Positions 44,848 through 57,250 of a stretch of DNA of 64,000 nt are shown one piece after another. The notes beneath the pieces were generated by a model that was not told the origin of the DNA, did not search any database, and saw nothing but the letters and a program-made list of their open reading frames with translations. This DNA comes from Parelaphostrongylus tenuis (taxonomy: Eukaryota > Nematoda > Chromadorea > Rhabditida > Metastrongylidae): assembly GCA_019055375.1 (NCBI GenBank), contig JAHQIW010000087.1:40892-104891 (forward strand), given 5' to 3'. Numbering within the stretch: the stretch's first letter is position 1; each line of letters starts with the position of its first letter. Both the position numbers and the translations under genes were made by a program.

Positions 44848-45460
44848 GCGCTTCTGGTCCGGTCGATAGCGTATGTCTGTGGTCTTCGGTCACTTGAAAT
44901 TTTCACTTCAAATTTCTCTCAATATTCGCATCATAATGTTGTTTATGCCTAAAGTCCTCCAATCCGTATGTTAATGATTTCTAACACTCCACTTAAGTCA
45001 CTTATCGCTATGGGTTCTTACCTAAATGTGGCCTCATTTCAACGACAACATAGAGCCTCTTTTCGATTCCTTTCTCCTCTCATCATGCTTGGTAGATATT
45101 TTACCCTCGAAAAAAAAAAGCTGTATTGCGAAATATATGGAGCCATGGACTGCAGCCTTGCTGGATCGATGGGTACTCGTCACTGACGTGTGTTCGTTCG
45201 TTCGTTCACTCTCTCTCCCTCCCAATCCTCCTCCACTCCACGTCGTCCTTCTCTATTTGAACATTATCCTGCCATTCTGAATGCTTGCTTTCTTTAGTGG
45301 AGTCTCCTCTCTGTGACTCAACAGGTCATTTTGTAATGTTTCATCTTGTTATTACTTTTGTTACGAGTGCTAAGCTATGATCAAATTATGTTTTTTATGT
45401 TTCTGTAAATGTGACAAAGTGTGCAGAGCGAGTTTATCTAGTCTGCTGGGTAAACTTTGT

Positions 45461-45466
45461 AATAAA
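45461..45466 (+). promoter_or_regulatory. Poly(A) signal of dpy-11
   Basis: AATAAA 614 bases after the stop codon, the first good signal downstream. Confidence 0.55.
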
Positions 45467-45899
45467 CATATCGATAGTCAAAGTCTGGACTTGGACTAGA
45501 CATGGTTCATCTTCCATGATTTTCCTATGTCTATGTGGAGCCTAGGATTTTCACGGTCTTATACACTGTGCGCTGTCACTTTTACTTCATGCGATCACCT
45601 CACAGAGAGTATCAAAACAGGTTATGCAGAAATGTGGCGAGACTAATCTTCTCCATATGGACAATATTTGCGAGATTAGAGAGGTGTGGTCTCACTGGCG
45701 ATTCAAGAGGCGCTTTCTTTCCGCGAACAGAGGACAATTTTAACTTTTCAGTAGGTTCACACTCTTCGAAAGTTCGACTTTCTTTGAGTTCCGGCATGTT
45801 TGATTGGTATTCGGAAATCGAAGTAATACTTGGCAACTAGAACGTCCCATCTTCACTGATAGTGTAGGCGCTAGCATAGGGAAACTGTGTTGGTTTAGC

Positions 45900-46960
45900 T
45901 GTTTTGTTCCCTGGAGTTCCGAGGTAAGCCTAGCCGAGGCTTTCACAGCTCGTCACTGCATCGGAGCAGTCGTCGGCCCCTGTGCATCAGAGAGAGATTA
46001 CCACCTTGTGACTAGTAGCTACCAAGACGGCGGTCATTCCTGATACGGTTTACTTAAAGCTAGGCTTTCCAGGTGAAAGCGTCGGAATCATCTCATCTTG
46101 GGTGTTGTATTCCGCAGTCCGACACCCAGGAACACCTCCTAGCCACGATGAAGCGTCCTAAACCTAAGTAATGAGTGTATTAGCGCTAAAATGTTCAGAA
46201 CCCCTCAACAAAGGGGGTTCTACATACTGTTTGCCTCACGCAATTGATATTTACCCTCGTTGCTGACACAAGGGACGTTTTCTCTGAATTGAACAAAAGG
46301 TTGTTTGGACTCTTCTGATATGTTCCACACTCTAATATTTTATTTTGAGCGTATATAGCGTATGAAATGATCAAAACGCCTCCAAATGGCGCTTACATAC
46401 AGCATAACTTTCGCATTATCTGGGTGGATAGCGAGTCGATAGATGTATTCTTTGTATGAACAAATAGGTATTTGATTGTTTTTATAGGTATACGTGTATT
46501 ATATTTCACACTGTAAGTTGTGGATTCTAATAGGTAAAGGTCGTACGTGGCCATAGGCAATGACCATATCGGGTGGTGGTGGTCCTAGCAACGATGGATT
46601 ATAGTAGGTTCCCTTAGTGTTTCCTCTACTTGAGGTTTTTTCTGGGACATAAAGTTCCGGTGGTTTGATTTTTTGTGCGGAAGATTTGCCCAGCGCTCTG
46701 TTTGATGCGGTGTAGGTCAGGTTTTGAGAGCAAAGTAGGAAAAAAGGTGGGGTAATTTTGTAATCTGCAAGAGCTTTTATTTTATTTTACCAATCTTATA
46801 GCGGTACTAGGAATGACCGCCGTCTTGGTAGCTACTATCGCAAGGTGGTAATCTCCCTCTGATCCACAAGGACCGGCCATGGCTCTAATAGGTGAGGACC
46901 CGAGGAAGCCTTTGCTAGGCTTGCTTTGGGACTCCAGGGAATAAGCTGAGCCAGCACAGC
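45900..46960. repeat. Inverted repeat pair between dpy-11 and the first UCH gene
   Basis: 'gctaccaagacggcggtcat' (46,018) and its neighbourhood to about 45,905 are inverted at 46,800-46,955 ('atgaccgccgtcttggtagc'). The arms are about 150 bp with 750 bp between; the spacer has no gene. Confidence 0.7.
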
Positions 46961-47044
46961 TTACTTGTACTGGGGTTCGCACTGCTAGCGAAAGCGGGTC
47001 GTCCCAGCATCCAAGTCAGTTTAGCGGTGTTATGATATTCTGAC

Positions 47045-47200
47045 AATATATCCCAGGATGCTGAACGATATGCAAATTTTTCGACCGCGGGCGGCAGGTG
47101 AACCCGCTACCATTTCACCCACACCGGAGGCGGGTCATCTCCATACCACTGCCTCAGTATGGGTGAAACGAGGGCAGATTCAACTCCACATGAAACGAAA
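47045..47200. repeat. tRNA-like foldback element, short copy
   Basis: Begins 'gctgaacgatatgcaaat' (terminal phrase) and contains opposed 'catttcacccacacc' and 'gtatgggtgaaacg' arms. Confidence 0.5.
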
Positions 47201-47490
47201 CTTTTACATATCGGTCAGCATTTTTCGATGCTTTCGTATAATCGATAAATGTAGCTTTGTATCTATATTTTGTATTTATGTATTAATATATTGAGGTTTG
47301 TATTCGATAATCTTGAACTGGATTTTCCTACTTGACAAGAGCCGTAATCTCTTCCTCTTACATCCCGCTTGTCACTCACTGTCTTCCCGCTAGTCTTCTA
47401 TCGCAGTTCGGATTCATTCCGTTCAGTTTCTCAAGTTTTGCGAGCCGGCTTTCATTTGATAGTGTTCTTATTTGAAGGTGTTAGTTCGTG

Positions 47491-48879
47491 ATGGCAAACG
47501 TAGAATGGCAAGCACTTGAGTCGAATCCCGACACAATAAATTCGGTAAGCAAATATTTGCAATTTCTGTGCGGCTCATTAGTAGTGTTCATACAGTATTA
47601 GCTAACTAAATGTTTGAATTTAGCTTATGGCGAAAATTGGTGTCGAAACGGTCGAATGTGTCGACATCGTCTCGTTCGATGACGAGGTTGTGAACGATCT
47701 GCCGAAACCTCAACTAGCTGTGATTCTTTGCCTCCCTGACTATGAGAAGGTTTGTTTACGCAATTTAGAGTGCGGTTTATAAATTAAATGTCTTGAGATA
47801 TTGGCCGAGTAACATTGACGGAGATGTGATGTACATAGAAATCACGCGACAAGAAAATAGTGGTCGCTTTCGACTTCTAACTTCTTTTGATTGTAATGAA
47901 AGAGTATCACAGCGTGCAAGTTTTTTATTTGAAATGAATGTCCTCCGGTTTCACGGATTTGAATTCCTGATTTTTAAGAGCTCACGGCGCATAATTCTTC
48001 TAGAATATCTTTTCAAGCCGTTATTCGATCACGAAAATAGGTAGGATTTGCTCCAGGGAGACATGGCGATGTTCCCTAGTGTATCGTTTATGTGTTTGAA
48101 GCTGCCGGTTTTTCATTGGAAATTTCTCAAAGGCTTCCAAGATCTTCTCCAAATTTGAAATTTTCTGAGGTTTATAGGTTTTGTACACAAGCTGAATGTC
48201 TAAAGAAAATCGTTTTATACGTTTGTGGACTTCTGATCTTCAGAAATCCTTCTATATTGAGAGATGGTTATCAGTTATTAGAAAGTCAACTTCGTTGAAG
48301 GTTAAAGTATATAACTACGAATTTGACCTCGTTCTTGTCTTTCTGTATAGGTTTATGAAAGGTTTGAATCAAACTAGGCGGCATTGGTTTTTCGGAAAAT
48401 CTAGGATCGGTCCCAACTACTTATGAGAATGACTGCAAACCACTGCGTTCATTTGATTCATTCTATTTACATTTGCTTCTAAATCGAAGACACATTTTTT
48501 TTTTATCTTTCTCACAGCAGTATTGCGATGTTGGATTCACCTTACATCCAACTGGTTTATAAAACCTCGTTGTAAACATTCAATATAGTCAGAGCGAATG
48601 TTTTGAGCCATTTTGAGGTTTTCACGTTTGTGGCTTACGTGCGTGTTTCGGCGGTCTCGTCCATCTCACCAGAGCCACACGCCCAACAGGTCTCCCTACT
48701 AGTAGTATGGATGGGGAAGCATTACGGTGATATAATATGAGATAGTAGTTTCCCCTTTCTTACCATTCTGTTCCTTTTTTGGCGTACCAGTGTTATTTAG
48801 AGAATGCACTTTGCATTCAATTGGCTTACAAAGCTTGTTATAAACATCCAATATAGTCATAGAGGATAAGTATATATGT

Positions 48880-48913
<34 letters not shown>

Positions 48914-48946
48914 GTATGTATCTGCATATATGTGTATACATAAACT

Positions 48947-48991
<45 letters not shown>

Positions 48992-51900
48992 AAGTATGCT
49001 AAGTGATATGCAAAACAGTCGATTCCAAACGGGAGTTGAGCCAATGAGTACTTTTCGGTATTCGCCCCAGGCTCCTTAGAAAAGACGTATTTTTAGGTTG
49101 CTTTCAAAGTTTGAGTAGTCATTCGATAGCTTAGATGTGAAAAAATTTCGAAATGGACTTTATTTGTAAGGTGGCCTCTTTGGTGTGCTGTGACAGCAGA
49201 AACTTCATTATGTTACTCACTGAAACATTTATCGCTGAATAGAACATCTTCTTTAGGTTTTCAGTAGCCATTTGATAGCTTTTGTTTCAACAATTTCACT
49301 CAGTTATCTGTTTTTTGGAAAGGACTTCTTTGCGTGTTGTAACAATCAAAGGTAGAAAGGGTTTCGCAAATTTAGCACCGAAAAAAGCGCGGTGACTTAG
49401 CGGTAATGATGCCAAATCCTAGCCGCATACCGGAAAAGCGCGGAGTTTTGGTGTTAATGTCACGATGCGCGAACTTAACATTCTTTTGATTGCTACTGCA
49501 CCCTAGAAAATCCTACTCAAAAATAATTTGTAATTGAAATTGTCGAGATTTGAGCTATTGAGCTATTGCTGGAAGTCTAAAGATAAAGCCTTGTTTGGAA
49601 GAAAATCTTTGCATGAAAAGCATTTTTTGCTGTTACAGCGCAATAATAAAGCCATTGTGGAAATAAAGTGCACCTTTGAAATCTGTGAGATTGAGGCTAT
49701 TAGATAGTTGTTAAAACTCAAAAAAAAGCAAAAGGCGGTTTTTTTTTTCAAAAGATTGAAAAAGGGTGGTGATGACGAAAATGATCTAAATTCGCTAAAC
49801 TCAATTTTCTTTTGGCTGTTACAGCGTAATGAAAAACCCCTTCTGAAAGCCAAGTGTTTTATTGAATTTGTCGAGGGCCAGGCTATTGAATGGTTGGTTA
49901 TTAGAGTCCAAAGGACAAGCTTTGTTCAGCGAGAAGTTTTTCAAAAAAGCCATTAGGAAACATTTTTGAATTCTTCGAGATTTAAGCTATCGACTGACCA
50001 TTCGAACTTTGGAAGCAGCCAAAAATGCGTTTCTCCAACAAGGTCGAACTAGAGGCGTGTAACGGAAATGATCCACTGGACCGTGCTACCACTCCTTCAA
50101 TATAATTTTACATATCACCTAGCGTACTTGTATGTATACTCAGCGAGATTCTTTGCACCAATTTTCTAGAAATTCTTATAGGTTCACTCTCTTATGGCTC
50201 CAATATATGACAAGCTCCTCTCGGAAGGTGCAGCAGCTCCTGAAAATGTATTCTTTATGGAGCAGAAGATCGGAAATGCTTGCGGTACATTTGCATTGTT
50301 CCATGCGTTGGCAAATGTCGAGGACATCGTTGATCTGGGTGGGTGCTTGAGAGAGTCACCTCCACTTTTCTTTGTTTTCTGGTTCTCTGTAAATTTTCTT
50401 CTACAGGTTCTGGACCGTTTCGAAAATGGCTCGATGCAGCAAAAGAAGTGGATGTTGATCAGAGGTCTGCTCTACTTGCTAATGGTCAGTGCTTAAGTAG
50501 TTTTATCTACTGGTAGAAAAATCTACTCATATTTCTCGAAAGTGAGTCACCGTTCACCATATTCACGACGACGCCTGATTTTAGAGTTTTTCGACATCGA
50601 CAAACTGCGCATAATTTTTCAGTGAGAGTATTAAAATTTTGATATATTCACTATAGTGTGAATGGAACGGGACATTTTGGAAAATTCTCATTGATCCCCG
50701 TGCACTTTCTGTGTCGTTGTTTGATTTGCTGCAGTAACATTTTTTGCAACGATTTTTGAAATGAATGGATAGCACCCGTATCACTTATGAGGCGTGACGG
50801 ATGCGTCATGCATTCGTGCTCAGTAACCCTTTCGCGACCGTGAACCCACCTCCCTGCATCTTAAACCCCCAGCATGGGAACGCATTGAGTGTATTTCTGT
50901 ATCATTCAGTGATATTATTGTTGTTATTTCCTTTCCTATGAGAATAGCATATTTACATCTAACATAAGATAGGAGAACAACAACAGCAATAGAATTCAAA
51001 TAATGCAATAATACATTCATTGCATACTCACGCTGAGGGTTAGAGATGCAGCGGAGCTGAATCCACGGCCCTGAAAAGGTTAAGTTTTGTTAGAGTTGAT
51101 TGGCTGCATATATGTCCTCTTCTATGGCATAGGGTGGCCCTCATTTAACAAATCAGTCCTTCTATCCTCTTATACAAGTCTGGTACTACTATCTTTATCC
51201 CAGAGGATAGAAGGCTTGATGGGCTTAAAGTGCGTGGTCGAACGAAAGAACAATTTGGTGTTACGCGGCATCTCTAATCACTGCGCCATACCGGATAGGG
51301 ACGTGCCCATATTTTCTCGCACTGGATTGAGTTTCAACTCTCATACATACATGGTTTATTGCATATTGATTGTATGCTGTCCGTTCGTCGACGAAAATCC
51401 GTTGAATATGTAATTGAGAAGTACATAGGTGGCATTTGAAAACGGCTCCAAAGAATAAATCTTAATTCTACCCAAGAGTTTTTTGACGACATATCATAAG
51501 TGTTCGTAGTTTTGAAGGGGATCGAAAGCATTCAAAGACTGCTTGTACATGAAAGACTTTGGAAATAAAATGGTTTGTGCGAAAACTATGATCCTTTTTC
51601 GTCTTTGATAAATGTGACATGGACAGGTTCAGTACGCAACGCTTCTAAAAAGTAGTTGTTGTTGTTCGTTCCTGGTCAAGAAGGCTTATAGGTTGTGCAG
51701 ATGACAATACTGAACCGAGTTAGGGAAACGTAGAGATCACATTTTTTTCGGTAGATGTTTCTTTCACATCTGACAGACACTTGTGAATGTAGCTCGACAT
51801 TTATCTTTGTACAATACTTACTTGATGAATTGAAAAGCTCGTTTTTGCTAGAAGTGAGGATCTCTTCATATCTTCCATTCTTTATTTCAAAATCAACTTC

Positions 51901-54900
51901 CATGTTGGTGGTTTGCTTTGAGTATGGTGACGTGACGAGGGCCATTCCGAGTACTTGCGCATGGGTTGACGATAGCCACGAACAGAGCGGACCGTCGTTC
52001 GGGTGACTGTCCAAAAGGACTATTGCATTTGCTTGTAGTTCCCTTCTCTGCTCTTTTCGTTCATCTTTCATCTGCTCTTCTCATATGACGAACCCATCTG
52101 TCTGCTATCGACTGCTCTTTTGAAGACTCGCTCAAAACGAATTAATCTAATAAGGACATGACTTGTTTTGAACCGATAGGTTTGGTGCTATATAGGCGCC
52201 TATTTCGTCCTATTAGGACTGTTCAGTAGCACCCTCCCTCGTTTCTGTCGATCCCTTGAGGCTAAATAATCCTCTAGAGGAATCGACGCAGAGTAAAAAA
52301 TAATCACCCCAAGTCGGATGATGATATTAACTGACGATGTGGTGACCGGCAGTCGAGCTTGCGGTTTTTCATAGGCCCTATATAGCACTAAACCTATTGG
52401 CTCAAAACAGGCCATATCCTTGTGAGATTGATTCGTTTTGAGCGGGTCTGTAAAGGAGTGGTCGATAGCAGGGTATGATTCATAATAAAAGCCGCAAGCT
52501 CGACTACCGGTCACCGCAACGTCAAGTAAAACCATTATCCGACTTGGGGTGATTATTTTTTACTGAGCGTCGATTCATTTAGAGGATTGTTCAGCCTCTA
52601 AGGATTGACGGAACCGAGGAGGGTGCTACTGATGAGTCCCAATAGGACGAAATCGGCGCCTATGTAGCACTAGACCTATCGGCTTAAAACAAGTCATATC
52701 CTTATCAGATGAACCCATCTGTGTTTCGTTATCTTCAAAACCATGAGAATCATTTTGCTTCTCGCCGCGCAATGTCAAATCTCACTAATGTAACTGTAAT
52801 GGCGGTGTCGTGTCTCATGGGATTGCGACGACGCGACGCCGTTTGCCTATCAATGCTGTTCCTCAAAAGGTTATACTCACTTGGATACTTGGACGGCCCG
52901 TCTTTGTTAATAGTGAAAGCCCCAGCATGGTTTCCGTTCGTTCACCTCTCGATCAATTGTCGTCCATGCTAGTGGTCTGTTTCGAACACGGGACGTACGC
53001 GAGGCGCTTTTCTGTAATTGTGAACTCTGCTATCTGCGGATGCAAATGGTTTACGTAAGCCAGAAACACGTCTCCCCCATCGTTTGTGTGGTCTTATCGG
53101 AGAGGAGTGTATTGTGCTGAAATCGACTTCATTCTTATTTTCATCCATCTGTTGTGTGTTTTCTTATCTTGGGGCGGAAAAATCTGCATCTATCTATTGA
53201 TGTGAATTCTTGTGGATCACGAAGATGGGATAGTTCGTAAATTCTAGGCTACACACTCCTTTAAAACGTTATAAGTGGCGTTTGAATTTCGGAAGACATC
53301 GTTCAAGCGCTCTTTGAGTAGTTCACTGTATTCTTGAGTGACCGAAGTATTAGCTCACGTCGTTGCTGCATAACAGAGCACTGGAAGGACTGCCAGAATC
53401 GAGTTAGTGGTTTCTGTGAGGTCCGATTGCGCACATGCTGCAGATTATTTCTCCTGTTCAACTCCATATGTTTTCCATGTTAATTAACCCTTTGGGGACT
53501 ACGTGCTACGAAACGTAGCACGCTGCGCGACGTCGCATCTCACCAAACTTTTGTAATGGCGACGTCGCTTCTCTAGGCAGGGCAGGCAAAGAACATCTGC
53601 AGGTGCTATCGACTTACTGATACTGCCTGCCTGTGCCCGCCGCGCGAGCGACTAGTGCGACGCCGCCTGCTATAAACGGCGGTCCCCGAAAGGTGATAAC
53701 GTGCACACATACGAATCGTCACACTAACCGGAGAGTCATTCAGTGGAATTCATACCTTAACACAGGTCTTCTTAAATTTAGCTTGCCTTTCTTCAGTCCT
53801 TTCTTCCCACTTTGTTCAACTCTTTGAGCAAATGTCTGTGTTACTGGCAGTTCCCAGAAGGCGAAGATGTTGTTAGCAAAGGGAAGAGTTGGTGGAAAAT
53901 TTATATCATTATTAAGGCATTATTATTGTCAAACAACTTCATCTTTCTCTGCATTGCGACTATCGTAGGCTTGGTGAGATAGAGTTATCTTCACAAATTC
54001 TCTTATGGGTGTAACGGGCCGCTGGAAAAGCTGTATCTTAGTTAAGAAGTTTTCCAGGCTCTGGTATTGCAGATAAAATGGTGTACTTTCAGATTCATCT
54101 CTCGCTGCTGCCCATAACGAGGCGGCCATTATGGGGGTTTCGCGTCAACCTGACGAGGTAGAGCATCACTTTGTCTGCTATGTGAACAGAGATGGAACTC
54201 TCTATGAGATAGGTAACTTTTTCTGTTTTCTTTTACTTCCTTTTAAGATAAAATTATTTAAAAATTGGATGGAATGGTTTTCTTACGAATTGTCCTTGAA
54301 ATTGAAGCTTGCACGATGCTGGTATATCTTCTTTAGAACCGACAGCTGACGTTCCGGCACCATCACATTCTAAGAACAGTTTTGTCAAGTTTAAGATCTT
54401 TCATCAATGTGACGATACGGCTCTGAGCAATGCGAAGTCGCCGATACGTCAGTCATCGATTCTGAAGAAGATACACTGACCTTTTTTGCAAGCTGCAAGT
54501 GAAAGGGCTGTTTTTGAATAATTATCATTTTTAATCTTATTAGACTCCATAAGTTTTGGCACTTGAGCAATAAGCACCAGTTTTAGGAATCAAAAATACT
54601 CAAGATTGCATGATTTTGGTATTGTTCAATTGCGCATTCTGTTGCAAACATTTTATTGTACAACTTCCCTATAGTTGATCTGACATGATGCTGTCATGGG
54701 AACGAATCCGGTTGTCACTCAAGCACGAATGGCGCGTAGGAAAAATGTTAGTTAAGAAGCGCGCAAGATTAATGGAGCCTCCTGTGGATGGCCCGAGCGC
54801 TACTGATCCTCCGAAATGTTCTCTCCAGCTTTCTGCGAATCACTTCCTGTGGTGAAGATTCAGTGGTCTTGTTGTTTTGATGTGCTGCTAACTTGTGTCT

Positions 54901-56611
54901 CGCAACGGACAAGAGCGCGAAGTTCGAATCCATAATATGGGTTATACCAAACAACCTATAATACACATGTATCATTACAACAAGAATACAATAATAACAA
55001 TATATACATGATAACGAGATATCGTTATGCGAACACATGCCTAAGTCAATATGAGTGATGTATTAATGAGATGTATCGTCATTTGACGATCCTACGAATG
55101 TTATCGTAAGCGAAAGTGTTATGGTAAGTGGTGTTATTGCAGCTGCCGATGTTATTGCGGCAGAGCTGGTTTGGGTTGTTACGCTCGCCCCGGAATAACA
55201 AGCCAACGGTGGGATCCAGTGGGTGAATATATAGTGTGTTAGCAGTGGGGTCACTACTGATTATATATAGGCAGAATCCCTTAACCGCGGTGCTGGGCCG
55301 AGCATAGCCTAGGTGAGTTTGCTCCGCCACGTAAGTGATATGTTCCGCTCACAATTCTCTTGAGTTCATCTGATAGTTGTATGAACGCAGCCTTATGACA
55401 GCAGTTAGTTACACGAAAACGAGATTGTGTGGAGAGAGCAATAATGGATTGATTACGATTTGAGGTGAAGTGGTCCGGATGAAGTCAAGCGACCGCTCGG
55501 ATGATGCCCCGCGATCGAACTGACTGTTGAGGTGGGTGGCAGCTGGATGCAGCCCTTGCCACTCGGACCATTTTCTGTCTAAGGTCCTCGAACCTCTGTG
55601 ATACCACTTGCTCTCTAAGGTCATGGACCATCTGCTTTGCTCAAATTATCATGTAATTCCCGAAAAGATAGCAAAACTTCCTTAATAGGTTTGCTATACT
55701 TCTCTCTCAACCGTCCTTTTTGCAGGCGTATCATCGCCCCAAGCTCCATAAATCCTACCCACCGCTTTGGTTGTATTTTTCCTTGCGCGTCATTCTTATA
55801 TGAGCAGTAATCGAATTTGTTCCTACGACAGCTCCATCTCGAAGGGAAGTATAGGCAATTTGTGTACAAAATGTTTGCAAGAAAATGTGCAATTGAACGA
55901 TACAATATCATGCACTTTCAATCACTTTTGGTTTATAAATTTGGCTATTGGTTTATAAATTTGGTGTTTATGGTTGCAGTGCCAAAACTTGTTCGACCTG
56001 ATACATTTCGAATGATTTCTAAAGGACACTATTATGATTTGTTCAGAAATGTATATCAGTGAAATGCTCAAATCTCGCTGCTTTTCAGAAGTGTTATGAG
56101 GTTTAAATGTACGTCTGAAATGTTAAATGATATGCGAAATATTCGACACCAGGCTAGAGATGAACCCGAGTTACACCACACTGGAGGGGCGCCTTACCAC
56201 CAATCCACCGAGGCCACCACTGTTAGTTAGGTGTAATGCCGATATGTGCTCAATAGACCAAACCGTTAAGGGTTGATTGCTGGCAGCTCCGATAGTTTAT
56301 GTCAAAGAAGAAGTGATAACTGCACGGTAGCCTCGGTGACGTAGTAGTATCACATGGTGCCGATACTGGTGAAATGTGGGTTCAACTCCCACGTGGAGAA
56401 GAGTATTTTTCATACTATTCATTATTTCAAGGTATGTATTATCAGGAGATGGTTTTTTCCTCACTCAGATTCACGTGCTCCTTTTCCTCGAGCGATAGGT
56501 GAGACCACTGGAGATACTCTGGTGAAGGATGCTGGAGCGGCTTGCAAGCAACTAATGGATGAACTTGACAATGTTTCATTCGCTGCTATGGCTCTTCTTC
56601 CTAAGAATTAA
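47491..56611 (+). CDS. ubh-1: Ubiquitin C-terminal hydrolase (UCH-L1/L3 type), complete, 6 exons
   Basis: Exons: 47,491-47,544, 47,624-47,749, 50,182-50,338, 50,407-50,484, 54,093-54,212, 56,469-56,611. Total 678 nt, 225 residues, close to human UCH-L3 (230). Peptidase family C12 landmarks: N-terminal WQALESNP; oxyanion Gln88 and nucleophile Cys94 in [16 protein letters not shown]; catalytic His164 in EHHFVCYV; Asp179 in YEIDSRAPFP, 15 residues after the His as in UCH-L3; C-terminal [12 protein letters not shown]. It should cleave small adducts from the ubiquitin C terminus in the cytosol. All splice phases agree. Introns 2 (2.4 kb), 4 (3.6 kb) and 5 (2.3 kb) are filled with repeats, including a hammerhead foldback. 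The name rests on similarity and on remembered linkage of ubh-1 with dpy-11 in C. elegans. Confidence 0.93.
48600..48860. repeat. Repeat with degenerate hammerhead (minus strand), UCH intron 2
   Basis: On the minus strand about 48,680-48,620: GGCT, CTGGTGA in place of CTGATGA, GAAA, CACGCACGTA, AGCC. Family of 60,818. Flanked by an 'aacattcaatatagtc' phrase also seen at 48,844 and near 60,750. Confidence 0.5.
48866..48990. repeat. (TA)n-rich microsatellite
   Basis: Mostly TA dinucleotides with GTA variants. It abuts a tRNA-like repeat end ('aagtgatatgcaaaac', about 48,999). The Tyr/Ile frames are artefacts. Confidence 0.85.
49080..50070. repeat. Dispersed repeat block in UCH intron 2
   Basis: A long run of the GCTATCGAATGACTA family: 'gtagtcattcgatagctt' (49,114), 'gtagccatttgatagctt' (49,264), 'gctgttacagcg' (49,629 and 49,816), 'taagctatcgactgacca' (49,983). 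The arrangement parallels 7.08-7.66 kb. Confidence 0.6.
50780..51300 (-). repeat. tRNA-derived SINE split by a TTAA-type MITE
   Basis: The SINE tail side ('gatgcgtcatgcattcgtg', about 50,800) continues at 51,083 ('agagttgattggctgcatat') and ends at the head 'aatcactgcgcca' (about 51,287). The intervening 50,822-51,080 is a complete palindromic MITE, which gives a relative insertion order. Confidence 0.65.
50822..51080. mobile_element. Complete TTAA-type palindromic MITE, about 255 bp
   Basis: The left end 'taaccctttcgcgaccgtg', running to 'cccccagcatgggaacgcat', is inverted at the right ('atgcaatgaatg'-like complement, then 'cctgaaaaggttaa'). TTAA is present at the right edge and GTAA at the left. 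Related to 3,225-3,408. Confidence 0.65.
52185..52232 (-). ncRNA. Hammerhead motif, left arm, core damaged
   Basis: Minus strand: GTGCTA/TAGCAC stem I (six pairs); CTGAACA in place of CTGANGA (52,226-52,220); stem II GTCC/GGAC (52,219-52,207); GAAA (52,206-52,203); stem III ATAG/CTAT with a cleavable A at 52,191. Only the core G-to-C change breaks the consensus. Confidence 0.65.
52623..52670 (+). ncRNA. Hammerhead motif, right arm, cleavage base changed
   Basis: GTGCTA (52,623-52,628) with TAGCAC (52,665-52,670); core CTGATGA (52,629-52,635); stem II GTCC/GGAC (52,636-52,648); GAAA (52,649-52,652); stem III TCGG...TAT; the base at the cleavage position (52,664) is G, which hammerheads do not cleave. 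The core itself is intact. Sense strand of the UCH pre-mRNA. Confidence 0.7.
53484..53705. mobile_element. TTAA-flanked MITE, second subfamily
   Basis: Left end 'ttaaccctttggggac' and right end 'gtccccgaaaggtgataa' form inverted ends. The interior is GC-rich with 'gcgacgtcgc' palindromes, unlike the 3.2-kb and 50.8-kb subfamily. Confidence 0.55.
54415..54500 (+). repeat. Degenerate minimal hammerhead repeat
   Basis: GGCT, CTGAGCA (one core base changed), a long damaged stem II, CGAT for GAAA, ACGTC, AGTC at 54,419-54,455; then the family's 'gaagatacactgacc' 3' flank. Confidence 0.5.
55390..55715 (-). repeat. 300-bp dispersed repeat, copy B
   Basis: Second copy of 22,530-22,835, same orientation in the window; minus-strand peptide fragments [15 protein letters not shown] and [10 protein letters not shown]. 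It lies in intron 5 of the first UCH gene. Confidence 0.6.
56110..56410. repeat. Head-to-head tRNA-like foldback element
   Basis: Left terminal phrase 'gttaaatgatatgcgaaata' (56,121); left B-box-like complement 'gatgaaccc' (about 56,159); right arm with 'ggttcaactccc' at about 56,380. It ends about 60 bp before exon 6 of the first UCH gene. Confidence 0.6.
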
Positions 56612-56855
56612 GAGAAATAGTCGCCCTTCGTTTGCTCGACTGCTTGATATCTTTGCGATAGAAGCTTTTGTTTCACGATTACAATGATGCTTTCCGCTTC
56701 ATTCAATCACATTCCAGTCATCACTTGTGATTCTTCATATTGTCGCTTTACAGGTGTTCTCCTGTCTCTCGGTGTTTTCGCTTTACCGGTGTATCCTCTC
56801 TTTCACGATCACTTTTGTAGTCGTTTTCTGTTCAGATGTGTTATTTTGTGTCATC

Positions 56856-56861
56856 AATAAA
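56856..56861 (+). promoter_or_regulatory. Poly(A) signal of the first UCH gene
   Basis: AATAAA 245 bases after the stop and 390 bases before the start of the second UCH gene. Confidence 0.6.
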
Positions 56862-57240
56862 TCGCTTCAACGCAGTGTATCTCGAGGTTTTTCAAACCGT
56901 TCTCTATCATCAGTCTATTTCAATCTAGATAGGCAATCGATTGGGAAAAAGATAAGAACCTCGAGACTTCAAAGGAAGATTAGTTCTTAAGCTCTTCTTC
57001 TCATTTTCACTATCTAAAAGTCGCTCACGTACTTCATTGTGGAAGATATTATGACCCTGTTGTTAGCTTTCAACGATCTTAAAAGATTGTTGGAAGTATA
57101 AATGCGAGCGATCCCTTGTGATTAAGCTCTGAACATATCTACGTAGACTTTTTTGTAAGGGTTAAACGTCATAGGAATAAGCAAAAAGGTTTTGGATGTC
57201 CTTCGTATTCATATCCATTTATCTAGGATCTCACCACAAA

Positions 57241-57249
57241 TTCTCTCAG
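57241..57249 (+). promoter_or_regulatory. Possible trans-splice acceptor before the second UCH gene
   Basis: TTCTCTCAG immediately before A-ATG. With only about 390 bases from the upstream poly(A) signal, the two UCH genes could be co-transcribed as an operon; this is inference. Confidence 0.4.
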
Positions 57250-57250
57250 A

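Larger units (their letters stand above)
52147..52708. repeat. Large foldback (two 225-bp arms) with a hammerhead in each arm, UCH intron 4
   Basis: Arms at about 52,147-52,372 and 52,480-52,708; outer ends 'aaggacatgacttg' and 'caagtcatatcctt'; inner shared 'cgagcttgcggttttt' and 'aaaagccgcaagctcg'. The 108-bp centre contains a third partial copy ('ctatatagcactaaacctat'). Confidence 0.8.

Noticed and set aside
48699..49044. Tyr/Ile-rich small proteins
   Set aside because: Translation of a TA microsatellite.
51676..52071. 131-codon minus-strand frame in UCH intron 4
   Set aside because: No recognisable domain, no compatible splice sites, and it borders a foldback repeat; a short related segment near 52,965-53,050 suggests repeat origin.
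53851..53935. Possible UCH exon ('ggcag' acceptor then FPEGEDV-like frame)
   Set aside because: Exon 4 joins directly and in phase to 54,093; the peptide matches nothing in the UCH fold, and a similar phrase occurs at 42,693 in non-coding sequence.
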